Part shown: in pieces, positions 11,079-19,562 of the stretch
Layout of the letters: each line of letters starts with the position of its first letter
Numbering within the stretch: position 1 is the stretch's first letter
Origin: Sphaeroforma sirkka
Taxonomy: Eukaryota; Opisthokonta; Ichthyosporea; Ichthyophonida
Direction: 5' to 3'
Assembly: GCA_001586965.3 (NCBI GenBank)
Contig: LUCW03002110.1
Coordinates: 1-28,252, forward strand
Length of the DNA stretch: 28,252 nt
Made by a program: the position numbers and the translations under genes
Notes under the pieces: model-generated
Database searches by the model: none
What the model saw: only the letters and a program-made list of their open reading frames with translations
Told to the model about the DNA's origin: nothing

Positions 11079-11486
11079 TGTAATAGCCCAGCCTCCACAT
11101 TAGACTCTTATGTTGATAAACGTACTCTTAAGCAGTATGTAAATTATAAACGTACTATTAAAAGCACGTGTATTAAAAGATTTTTAACGGTTCTATTTAC
11201 AAGTACCTTTTCCATTTTACAAATCAAGATATTTTGGCCTCGACTCATGAAAGGGACTGTGAAAAAGGCCAAAGAGTAGATTTGGAGTAGGTCTATTAAG
11301 AGGCCTAAATAAACACTCCAAAATATACATCTGAATACTTCGGTAGCGAGATGGCTCAACCGAACATAGGTTTCTAGGGACCCTTAATGGTTACCTAGTT
11401 TGACCTCCGCTCAGCCAACCAGATGTGCCAGTCTGATGATGGCAAGTCGGTGATTCTTGATAAGTGGCCAGTTATTGGTTAAGACA
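11079..11486 (+). repeat. Family-B LTR (3' LTR of copy 2), about 408 bp
   Basis: It starts TGTAATAGCCCAGCC after the polypurine tract and contains AATAAA (CCTAAATAAACACTCC). The likely end is TTAAGACA at 11486. The end could be a few bases later, because ATAACTA follows here and also in the fragment at 16192-16185. The first 43 bases match the minus-strand LTR start at 16276-16234 with only two mismatches near the start, which supports the left boundary. An 8-bp hairpin AGTTATTG/CAATAACT sits at the right end. Confidence 0.7.
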
Positions 11487-11818
11487 ATAACTAAGGACAT
11501 CAAGAGTATTTTTTACTTTTTTACTTTTTTTTCTAAAGATAGGATTTTACTAGTTTTAGTAATTCGTGCGACGAAACAAGTAATACTAGTTTCGACGATA
11601 ACGATAACGAAAACATAAATAAAATCCCTTCGGCGAAATCAGTACTGGGAGGATGATATATAGGCAATGTCTCAGCCTCACAATCCCCCAGAGTATTGCT
11701 GATTTCTATGAGGCATACCTAACTTTATTACCAGACTAAAATTCGTATTAAAAAACTTATTAAAAGACTTTAAGATTTTATAACGTTTAGTAGCTCTATG
11801 ATGTTTATACCGCCTTAA
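11487..11818. other. No gene recognised
   Basis: AT-rich stretch with T-rich runs at 11510-11535 and scattered stops in all frames. It probably holds the lost N-terminal part of the THAP domain or the transposon terminus, but no inverted terminal repeat partner could be found by eye on the far side (about 16900-17100). Confidence 0.5.
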
Positions 11819-13211
11819 GAGACCGATATCTACAACTTAAACGATCACACATCAAAAAGGAAGTATCGCATTGCTAATCACCACTTTCCCACTGAATACA
11901 TTAAGAACAATGAGAAACGAAAGACTCTCGTACCCGGGGCTATGCCGTCGTTTACTCTAGTTCACTTACAACCGAAAACAACGTCTAGATCTTCAACTAC
12001 ACCTTCTGACCGAGCTTGCATGCAATTTATACGTAATAATAGTATACTCACAGCTACGAGCAGTGGAAGAAACACTGAAATAACACCATTCCATTGTACT
12101 GTTCATGAACTTCAGATGCTCACACTGGAACAGACACCCGTGATAACAGCACAAAAGCCATCAGCATTCATAAACACTTGCATAGATAGTGATAGCAAAT
12201 GTTTGAAATACCTTGGGGAGAAACGCTTTGAGCTAGTAGAACAAGTATTTAAGATAATTAACTATAAGGGCAGATGCGAGAATTTACAGATATGGGATGC
12301 CGTGTGTGTTAAGCACATTAAGGGTTTAGTAGCCAAAGACATGGCCAGAAGCAAGAACACTGATGATGATAAAGAATCATCGCCAAAAGATTCTGCTACC
12401 AGAAGCAGCTATGTGCCTGGAAACCGGACGGGCACGCGTGCATTGGCACCTTTTGAACAGTTCGTGTTCTTTTTATATGGGCTGCGTTATATGCGTGCTA
12501 AAATAACTAAAGCAGCAGACGAGCTTGGGATTAGTTAGTCCACTGCAAGGAAATTGTACCCAGCTTGGTTATATGCATGTGCTGATATAGCTGATAGTAT
12601 AATGCCATTCTATTCGGCAGCTCAGGGCAAAACTGTTCTTGCCCCAAGAACGAAGACTACTTTAGGTACAATAGACAGTGCTATATACATTGGAGACGCC
12701 ACAGAGCAAATAGTGGAAGATCTGTATGCGCAGTGCCCATCATTGCATATCGCATCACATTCCGATTATAAAAAAACATGAAACAATGAAGTATAACGTC
12801 ATCACAGATACAGCATCGTACATCTGCCAAGTATCTCTTGGCTTCCCAGGCGCTGCCACCGACAATGGTATACACTCGTTAATGATGTATGGTGTTATGC
12901 TCAAAAGTGATAAAATACCAGTTCTATACATGTATGATGAAGGTCTAACGGATAGGAATGAATTGTAAAGGAATAATGTTTGCGTTGTGACCCCGAGAAA
13001 ACAACAGAACAACCAAGTCGTCTTTAAGCGAAGACGTACTGTTGCCGATCGCAACGTAGCGCGCGAGAGGTTTAATATTGAACGCTCTATGGACGAGCTG
13101 GAGAGTTATACTGCCTTTGACACAAAACTAAGGTATATAACAGCATCTGAGATAGTTTTGGCGGACAAAGAAACCCAGTGTGTACGTGGCTTTGTGAATC
13201 TAAAACCATGA
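11819..13211 (+). pseudogene. THAP plus DDE_Tnp_4 transposase (IS4EU/Harbinger-type), decayed
   Basis: The frame is open from 11819, after a TAA, and the first ATG is at 11942. Upstream of that ATG it reads RIANHHFPTEY and KTLVPGAMPSF, the end of a THAP domain (C-x2-H-F then the AVPTYM-like box); the Cys is replaced by Ala. Next come APFEQFVFFLYGLR and a helix-turn-helix, a TAG at 12536-12538, then LYPAWLYACADIAD, TLGTIDSAIYIGD (first Asp) and SDYKK. After a frameshift near 12775 follow VSLGFPGAATDN (second Asp), YMYDEG, a TAA at 12966-12968, ARERFNIERSM (Glu) and GFVNLKP before the final TGA. This order is that of DDE_Tnp_4 transposases, which cut and paste DNA elements. Two stops, one frameshift and the lost Cys make it a pseudogene. 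It ends 225 bp from a convergent minus-strand gene. Confidence 0.78.
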
Positions 13212-13436
13212 AGCCATAACTGGTAAGTTGCAATGACAAAGCGTGATACTGAAATGAAGAAGATAGATGCCTTCTCAATTGAACAGTAGAATGGTATCTA
13301 TCTTCAAGCCTCTATCTCGCACAGGTTTGGTCTCATTATACAATCTTAATCTCCTATATTCCAGTAATAGCTTTCTAAGCTCGCTTTCCTCTGCTATATC
13401 TATTGGTTGTGGTCTGAGACTTATAGGTGTCATTCT

Positions 13437-15043
13437 CTAGACATCGTAGCATGTCTGTGCCGCTGCAGATTGAATATCCTGATCAGCAATGTCGTGAAAG
13501 TCTCGTAACAAATTCGAGAACGGTTCATTCGCATTAATTGTAGCTATTCTTTCCTTAAACTGCCACGTATTTTCCTCGTCAGTGCTTTCCTTGGATCTGA
13601 TTTCAAACATTCTCTCCAGCGCAGCTCTCACGTGCACACAGCTATAACTATAATGGCATGGTCGCAAACCTTTCTCTCTAGTACCTGTTCTCAACGCCTT
13701 CACTGATAACATGCACTTTGCATGTTCAATGACTACAGCTACGCGTTCCTTTGTTTTAGGATCTACACATACTTGTATTTTTAGCAACACGTCCATGTCT
13801 GTTTCGGTCATGCAACGCTTGCACCAACGTAGAAATAGAATAAGTTATCCTCAGAGCTATTTTCTGCTATAGGAATACCTAATGCAGTTGTGAGTGTCAC
13901 CGTTTTCCTTTCTTGTTGTACCGTCGAGCGCACGGTAAGAACCTTGTGTTTTTTGAAGTACTTAGCGATAACCCATGATTCAATATCAATTTTCTCGTGT
14001 TTAAGTGTGGCTTGTGTGTATTCAATCCAATGTAAGCTCTCTAATTGCGAGAGGAGTGTCTTTTGGCGGCTGACGGAATCATTGAGTAGTTCAGTTGGAT
14101 CCTCACAAACTTCAAATGAATCAAGCAACGCACTTTGGCTACTGCTATCATGAACGTTTAATCGTTGCACAAGCTCTACACGGTTGGTACCTTCAGCTAT
14201 TGTAAATCCGATAGATATAGCATGCCGTCTTAGATCACTTAGTCGCATGCTATCATACGATGCCATCTCAGATTCTCTCATCCATGGTAAGTATGGAGAG
14301 GGTTTCGAGCTATTGGGGTGAGAGGATACATCATAGTATCCTTCTATCCATCTGGTAGCAACATGTGGGTTTGTCATGACTATATCAGGTCATAGCAAAT
14401 ATGTTTCTGGAAATCCACTGCTCTTTAATCCTTCTAGTATCCATTGAGGTACATTATGTATGAATGATACAAACTTCTCTAATCTAAGATCATATACAGG
14501 TTGCCCAAAGAACATTTTATTGACCTTATATAACTCTTTCAACACTCGTGGTACATCCTCGCTCTTATACACCAATTCGGCTACAACTCTCATTGACGGT
14601 TTGGTTATTAAAAAGTTTGATAGTATACTTAGCAGTCTTTCAAGTCCAACCCCTGTGCGTACGCGATTATCACTTTGACCGAATCGTGCACGCAGAGGCA
14701 CAACATAAAAGAAGCCATGTTTCCTGCACTGTTCGTGGAGAACTTCCACTTTGTTGCCTCCTTTCTCAACTTTTTTTTGCTCACAAAACTGTTCCCATGT
14801 GTCTAAAAGGTGCTCTTTCAAAGTAGGTAGATTCAAGATATTCATCACTCCCTTTCGCCAGAGTGAATCTAGTATGAGGTTGTTGCCACCTATCAATAAG
14901 GAATCTATATCGTAAGCGAGTATGTACTTGATGAAGCCAATACGTTGCAGATGGATGTAATGTATTTTTAAATAAACGCATAATATAACGTGCAGCTACA
15001 AGATTATAATTGTCTAGTTCCTCTTTGCTCATTTTGTTGTCCT
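13437..15043 (-). pseudogene. Transposon auxiliary protein with SAP and SWIM-like motifs, decayed
   Basis: Minus-strand open stretches follow one another with a frame change near 14950, an in-frame TGA at 14392-14390 and a frame change at 13810. Together they give about 530 residues. A SAP-like DNA-binding helix-extension-helix is visible at about 14248-14156 (MRLSDLRRHAISIGF then NRVELVQRL). Downstream is a segment ending in CVHVRAAL (about 13640-13617), which fits the C-x-H half of a SWIM zinc finger; the first half (AKCML) lacks its second Cys. SWIM proteins with YqaJ nuclease accompany some IS4EU/ISL2EU-type transposons, but no YqaJ domain is seen here. The 5' end joins an LTR at 15044, so the start is lost. 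Function is inferred from position beside the transposase. Confidence 0.42.
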
Positions 15044-15269
15044 TGTAGAAATACGGCCGCATGTGGTCATGAACACTTATTACTTCTAGTGAAAATTATT
15101 CAATAAAGAACAGCTAGAGGTACGCCCTGTGTGATCGAGGATATTTAGGCTCTTAACAAGAGGCAGTCCCGATCATTCTTACACAAGCTACCACTGCTAA
15201 ATCCTAACTGACTAAATTGTATTTTAGTTTAATATGTTTGAAACCTAGTAATTTCCATCGAAGTTTACA
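15044..15269 (+). repeat. Family-A LTR, plus orientation, internally deleted
   Basis: It starts TGTAGAAATACGGCC and ends GAAGTTTACA like the LTR at 5493-6085, but lacks about 370 bp between GGCC and GCATGTGG. It is followed by TATTTT, the first bases of the family-A leader, and then by an inverted second LTR. Confidence 0.75.
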
Positions 15270-15399
15270 TATTTTGTAAGAATGATCGGGACTGCCTCTT
15301 GTTAAGAGCCTAAATATCCTCGATCACACAGGGCGTACCTCTAGCTGTTCTTTATTGAATAATTTTCACTAGAAGTAATAAGTGTTCATGACCACATGC
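15059..15399. repeat. Perfect 124-bp inverted repeat with 93-bp spacer
   Basis: Arms 15059-15182 and 15276-15399 are identical in reverse complement at every position I compared. They arise from two head-to-head family-A LTRs. The DNA or its transcript could form a long hairpin. Confidence 0.92.
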
Positions 15400-15835
15400 C
15401 TAATTTGTAGAAAGACATAATAACGTAAGTCACGTTAATACATTAGCTGATATAAATAAAGTTCCATCTGAAGAAAAGTTAAAAAAAAAAAAAAAGACTT
15501 ATTGGATTTTGGAGATTGGCGGGAGGACCAAAATCTATAAGTAGTAGTTCGGAGATTATAAAATTTAGTTGGCGGGAGGACCAAAATCTATAAGTAGTAG
15601 TTCGGAGATTATAAAATTTAGTTTATAATATCCTACATCTAATAATGTCTCAAATAGGTCCAAGTAGATGAGTCATACCAAATACTCAGGCTATTGGAGC
15701 CATCAAAGTGAATTTAGAACACTTTGGAAATATTAGAAAAGAGCTTGTATTAAATTATTTAAAATACAAATAAAAACCAATGTATTATCTCAATTGATCT
15801 TGATATTTTAGACTGACCGGAGGCCGTATTTCTAC
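15276..15835 (-). repeat. Family-A LTR, minus orientation, 3'-truncated
   Basis: On the minus strand it starts TGTAGAAATACGGCC at 15835 and follows the 5493-6085 LTR closely until it stops at CATTCTTAC (15276), missing the last stretch of about 90 bp. Its arm 15276-15399 is the exact reverse complement of 15059-15182. Confidence 0.78.
15518..15623. repeat. 53-bp perfect tandem duplication inside the LTR
   Basis: Units 15518-15570 and 15571-15623 are identical and begin GGCGGGAGGACC. The LTR at 5493-6085 has a single unit, so this is a change specific to this copy. Confidence 0.9.
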
Positions 15836-16276
15836 AGTCGTCATAATTGACTTCCGTAATTGGTTCTTTACCCTTTGTATTAATCTCCTCAGGGATAGTA
15901 GATGGAGTGGTTTTAAACCCACTCCTATTTTCGCTTCGTTGTTTCATGAGCTTTGAACTTTGAGGAGAGTGGGTCCTCTAGCCCTCTCCTCGGCTGACTT
16001 CTCTCTTGATGGAGTACTCTCACCGGTATCCAGTGTATTGTCGTCTTTAGCGACAATGGGGTTGACTGCGTCTTCGGCAGATTCTCTGTCCATCTTCTTT
16101 TTATCCGCTTTACGCTTCTTAGATAGCGTAGAGTCCTTCTTAGTCATACTTATCCAGTACGACTTCCGCTATTCACTTAACGAATAGTTATTGTCTTAAG
16201 AAAATTTTAGGGTTTTAGGGTTTTAGGGTTTTGGGTTTATCAACATAAGAGTCTAATGTGGAGGCCCGGCTATTAC
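15836..16276 (-). mobile_element. 5' fragment of a family-B Ty3-like element (short LTR, leader, gag start)
   Basis: On the minus strand it begins at 16276 with TGTAATAGCC, the family-B LTR start, and matches the LTR at 11079 through GATAAAC. It then jumps to telomere-type repeats and rejoins LTR sequence at TTAAGACAATAACTA (about 16198-16185). A 44-bp leader and an ATG at 16147 follow. The coding part is Lys-rich (MTKKDSTLSKKRK), shifts frame at 15947 and continues (MKQRSENRSG) to 15836, where a family-A LTR interrupts it. A short leader followed by a basic gag N-terminus is the same plan as copy 1 at 5412. Confidence 0.62.
16205..16235 (+). repeat. Interstitial telomere-type repeat (TTTTAGGG)3 plus TTTTGGG
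   Basis: Three exact TTTTAGGG units and one TTTTGGG unit lie between two segments of a family-B LTR. The intact family-B LTR at 11079-11486 has no such repeat. Confidence 0.85.
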
Positions 16277-16330
16277 AAAGTCGAATATGATCTGTTTCTT
16301 TTTCTTCTGATCGCGCACAACTATTTCTAC

Positions 16331-16807
16331 CTAGTTTATCGCCCTCTTTCTATACCTTTGGCCACGAGGAACAAGAAAATAACCTCCGTGGCGTAGATCT
16401 TCACCGCACACGGAATCATCGTTTGTACATATACACTGTACTATTGCATACTCGCCCTGCACAGCTTGAAGTATATTCCGATCTGCGTTCCATTGATGCA
16501 TCAGTTTGGGCATGGCGTTAAGCCCGGCGTGTATACCATTACCTCTATTCACTAGTTGCTGTATGGAGAAGTGTCAAGCGTTGATAAATGCATTGTTATG
16601 TAACGTTCGGCGCTTCGCCATAGCCTTCTGCCATGTATCTTCGTTCCCGTGTGGTTGTAATATTATTATCCATCGAAGCGCAATAGCATCATCACTCAGT
16701 GGTAGTCTAATCTGGCGAGCAGTACGATTCAAACATCCTTTCAGTTCACATATACAGCTCTGCTTGAACGCTTTCTCTTTCTGTGGGATGCGCCTTGTAC
16801 TCGACAT
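16331..16807 (-). pseudogene. THAP-like zinc finger protein fragment
   Basis: From ATG 16807 one frame runs to 16331 with a single TGA at 16576-16574. Residues C20-x4-C25, N27-R28, P36 and W46, then HF at 79-80 about 50 residues after the second Cys, follow the THAP pattern C-x2-4-C-x35-50-C-x2-H-F. The third Cys position is Asn (C20-x4-C25-x50-N-x2-H). After the stop, cysteine-containing sequence (CICTNDDSVCGED) continues. It may be the N-terminus of the auxiliary gene at 15043-13437, separated by the retrotransposon insert, or a separate THAP gene of the same transposon. The inactivating changes show it is dead. Confidence 0.42.
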
Positions 16808-16940
16808 GGTTGCTAGTGTGAAACCTGATGATATTTAGATAAAAGTAGTTCACTACGTAATCGGAGCGCAAAGTGATCTCGCCTTCTGATGGCAAAAAGT
16901 GGGGCTTAATTGCATCGTATGAGAAATCCGATGTGCTCAC

Positions 16941-17499
16941 TGGAAAGAACGTAGTCGAATTAGGCTATACAGTGCTACGACCCACATCTTATGCGTGTTA
17001 GGTAGCGATACTAACGCTGTGACTGTAGGTGAGGTGTATTGTAGGTGTATTGATGTGTGTATTTGTGTGTGTGTTTTTACTTTTCTTAGAAAATGTCAGA
17101 AAAAACGTGTTTTGTGCCCCGACGTTCTTGAGGCTTATATTCCGAAAGATTTTCTCTAATTGTCGGATTGTGTAAAGGAAGCCATTGCTATGATAATGAT
17201 AAATTCGGCCATTTTGATGAGGCCAAATATCAGACCATGACAGCCGATGTGGTGGCCAATATTTAGATTGTCGACAGTCGGCGGCCAAAAAAAAATGAAA
17301 AACTGCTTTGTAAATTTGAATATGTACATTGTCAACCCACAAAAGTGTTCACAAACACCACACTATGAAGTAGCGAAAGAAAACGCTTCAACGAGTATCA
17401 ACAGAGCTATAAGCAGCAGAGATTTTCGAAGAGAAGGTACTCTCTCTTAATGATGCGACTGCGAAGCCTGAACAGATTTATGTCGTGGGTTTGGCACTC
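16941..17499. other. No gene recognised
   Basis: It contains a TG-rich simple repeat at 17036-17076 and a minus-strand open frame of 114 codons (17342-16998). The tail of that frame is only the translated CA/TG repeat and no domain was recognised. Probably intergenic or transposon remnant. Confidence 0.5.
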
Positions 17500-17646
17500 T
17501 TAACTAATCAGCTCCATATCATCAGGTTCAAACTCTTCATCTTGTACAACTGCAGTAAACTTGTTCGTTTGTCTCTCCCGTAAGTTGTGTCTCTTCACTT
17601 GACCACCACTCAATGCCTTGACCTGTTTGACATGCTTATCGCAATA
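17500..17646 (-). CDS. Possible 3'-terminal exon of an unidentified gene
   Basis: After a plausible acceptor (CATGTCAAACAG, AG ending near 17617) a clean frame encodes a basic then strongly acidic C-terminus (GGQVKRHNLRERQ, then DEEFEPDDMELIS) and stops at 17500. The acidic end looks like a real protein terminus. The upstream frame (17748-17618) and a 67-codon stretch at 18011-17808 could be intron or other exons. No homologue is recognised and no upstream exon could be joined in phase. Confidence 0.22.
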   Translation of the reverse strand, partial: YCDKHVKQVKALSGGQVKRHNLRERQTNKFTAVVQDEEFEPDDMELIS

Positions 17647-17748
17647 GAAAATGCCAATTACAAGTGTGCACACATTATACATATGGTATAGTAACAGTAC
17701 GGCGTCATAATAGTGTTTTCTAACTTTGTGAGTGACAACACATGTCAA

Positions 17749-18537
17749 TAGGGACTATTGGATAATTGTCAGGTATTTTGGGGTTTTAAATTGTTCCATA
17801 ATCGACCCTAAAAGTGTCTCATATCGACCCAAATAGTGTATATAATGGCATTTCCAAAACAGCCAATTTTTGAGATTTTTTGTTGTGGTGGAGCCTGAAC
17901 CAAATCTTTTTTCGAAAAAGTTTCCGGGTGATTTTCAAGAACAAGTCGGTACAAGCCGTTCCCGCTATCTAACTCCTCGGGTTCACTACTTCGAGTTCCA
18001 CGCTCTGCCACAGTTTGGGGTTGAAGTACATTTTTAAGTCATAAGTTGATCTACCTATTTGGGGGGTTTTTTTGAATACATTTTTAATCGGTATGTTCAT
18101 TTTTAAAATCTGAGCTATGTATCTTCTTGGTATTTATTTTTTAAAATAGGACAGAATATAGACTTTTTTATTACCAAATTATTCTATATTTACAAGTTTA
18201 CTTTTATCGACATGTCTTTTGCCTATGGCGACACCTCGCGAATGTCTTATGGCCCAGAGTCCCAGACCCCAGTTCTGCATATTTAAAAAAAAAACAATAT
18301 TTGGCTCACTACCGCCGCCATTCTAATTTTAGTATAAACAAGGCCAGTGATGACTGATGAGAGAGCCGTGAGCCTGAGTGTGAACTGTGACAGTGTGAGC
18401 CTCACTGTATTACCTGTCAGCCTGTCAGGCCGTATGTACTCCTTGTCAGAGTTTGCCACAGTGCCCCGGCCCTCTGAATCTCATACTCTCGACAAACTTA
18501 CTCACAAACAAGGCTTAGCCGCTCAAGCCAGTAACTT
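17749..18537. other. AT-rich intergenic DNA
   Basis: T-rich runs (18060-18200) and short repeated words such as GGGTCGATATG/GGGTCGATTATG (about 17795-17835 on minus). No supported gene. Confidence 0.5.
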
Positions 18538-19506
18538 TCACATCTTCCGCTTCGAACATTTTAGGCAAACGGAGTACTTCTCAAAATGGACTGTAGGAAC
18601 GAAATTGATCATACCGCTCCCATTACCACACAAGCTAGACAAGTGCAGTATGTAACTTAATTTAGATTTGCCCTTGTAATAGGTAGTGTTTGTTGTTGCG
18701 CAATTTTTGCACATGCTGTACTTCTCAGATGATTCAGCTGTAGGGGAAAATGCCGCCATTTCCTTCCCATTTCCACAAGTGCTAGACAAGTGCAAAATAA
18801 AAGTTGTTTCAGATTTGCCCTTATAAAAAATGATACACCTCGAATCCACATCATCGCCTGCAGGTTCAGCCATCTCAGGCATACTGCAGGTTCTATCTTC
18901 TTTAAGACTATCATGCTTAGCGGAAACTTCCTCTACATCAGCTCTCAATTCAACTTCCGAGTTGTTATACTCAGAGAACCCCTCATCCAGATAGTCCAAC
19001 AGTGTAGTCTTATTATCTGCGCACGCCTCTTCATATCTTTCTGAAATCTGCGTCTCGGACCCTAGATCAGTAGCTACCAGAGGTATATTTGTTGCTATTC
19101 CCTGATCATCGATTACAGCCCTGTCTGTAGCAATAAGCTGTTCCACCGCCTCGTGTTTAATACAACTCATACATATACCTTTCTTGCTCCTCACTGCCTC
19201 TTCGCGTGACAGCTTTAATGCCTTCTCTGACTTCAGGTTTCCGCATTTGCTTTTCAAATGCAAAAGGCCTTCCTGACTTGCCGCCGCCTTATAATAGGTT
19301 TGTATATTGCTGAGCCGCGGATCTTCAGATACATACAGTTTTTTCAAACATAATTTGCACAATTCTTTCACATCGTTGACCACTTCCGTAACGATTCTAC
19401 CCTTATCATCGTATTTCTGTACCACCGAACAGCCATCACTTCTGGAATTGGTAAAGTGAATTTTTCCACCATCTTTGGTGCATACGCGAAACAAAGTGAC
19501 AGACAT
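18538..19506 (-). CDS. Unidentified protein with four Ada-like H-C-C-C zinc-binding modules
   Basis: Intact single-exon frame of 322 residues; ATG at 19506 is the first in frame and stop TGA is at 18540-18538. Four modules share a His-Cys ... Cys-x2-Cys pattern: H17/C26/C50/C53, H83/C88/C112/C115, H239/C244/C266/C269 and H288/C293/C314/C317. Modules 2-4 have H-x4-C-x20-23-C-x2-C and the phrase LHLxSxCGN. Modules 3 and 4 also share YKGKS and KYSxC. The H-x4-C, then an SxEEA-like helix (SREEAVRSKKG in module 2), then C-x2-C layout recalls the Ada metal-binding fold. Between modules 2 and 3 is an acidic, probably disordered linker (about 120-225). No signal peptide or membrane segment. Zinc binding is inferred; the function (nucleic-acid or protein binding) is unknown. 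A TATA element lies just upstream and no inactivating change is seen. Confidence 0.72.
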   Translation of the reverse strand: MSVTLFRVCTKDGGKIHFTNSRSDGCSVVQKYDDKGRIVTEVVNDVKELCKLCLKKLYVSEDPRLSNIQTYYKAAASQEGLLHLKSKCGNLKSEKALKLSREEAVRSKKGICMSCIKHEAVEQLIATDRAVIDDQGIATNIPLVATDLGSETQISERYEEACADNKTTLLDYLDEGFSEYNNSEVELRADVEEVSAKHDSLKEDRTCSMPEMAEPAGDDVDSRCIIFYKGKSETTFILHLSSTCGNGKEMAAFSPTAESSEKYSMCKNCATTNTTYYKGKSKLSYILHLSSLCGNGSGMINFVPTVHFEKYSVCLKCSKRKM

Positions 19507-19548
19507 GGCGGGTACAAATAAACTACATTGTCAACAGGCGAAGATCTC

Positions 19549-19562
19549 GATTATATATACTT
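19549..19562 (-). promoter_or_regulatory. TATA-like element upstream of the four-module gene
   Basis: GTATATATAA on the minus strand (19560-19551) lies about 45 bases before the ATG at 19506, leaving a short 5' UTR. Confidence 0.4.

Larger units (their letters stand above)
6174..11486 (+). mobile_element. Ty3/Gypsy-like LTR retrotransposon, copy 2 (family-B LTR), 5'-truncated
   Basis: The order is partial gag, protease, RT, RNase H, NPPW domain, integrase with GPY/F module, basic tail, polypurine tract and 3' LTR. The 5' LTR and most of gag are missing: at 6174 the sequence passes straight into the 88-bp repeat belonging to copy 1, which lies head-to-head. Few frameshifts are present compared with copy 1, so it is younger or decayed more slowly. 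Confidence 0.88.

Noticed and set aside
13437-15043. Minus-strand frames as the gag continuation of the family-B element at 15836-16276
   Set aside because: The SAP-like and C-x-H SWIM-like motifs do not fit a gag, and no capsid-like segment is seen. The possibility is not fully excluded because the junction at 15044 is an LTR end.
15044-15835. A foldback or hAT-like DNA transposon with 15-bp terminal inverted repeats (TGTAGAAATACGGCC)
   Set aside because: The same sequence occurs singly at 5493-6085 in exact 5' LTR position before gag, with TG...CA ends and AATAAA, so the inverted ends are better explained as two opposed LTRs.
18347-18655. Plus-strand open frame of 102 codons
   Set aside because: It overlaps the 3' end of the intact minus-strand zinc-module gene, has low-complexity composition and no recognised domain.
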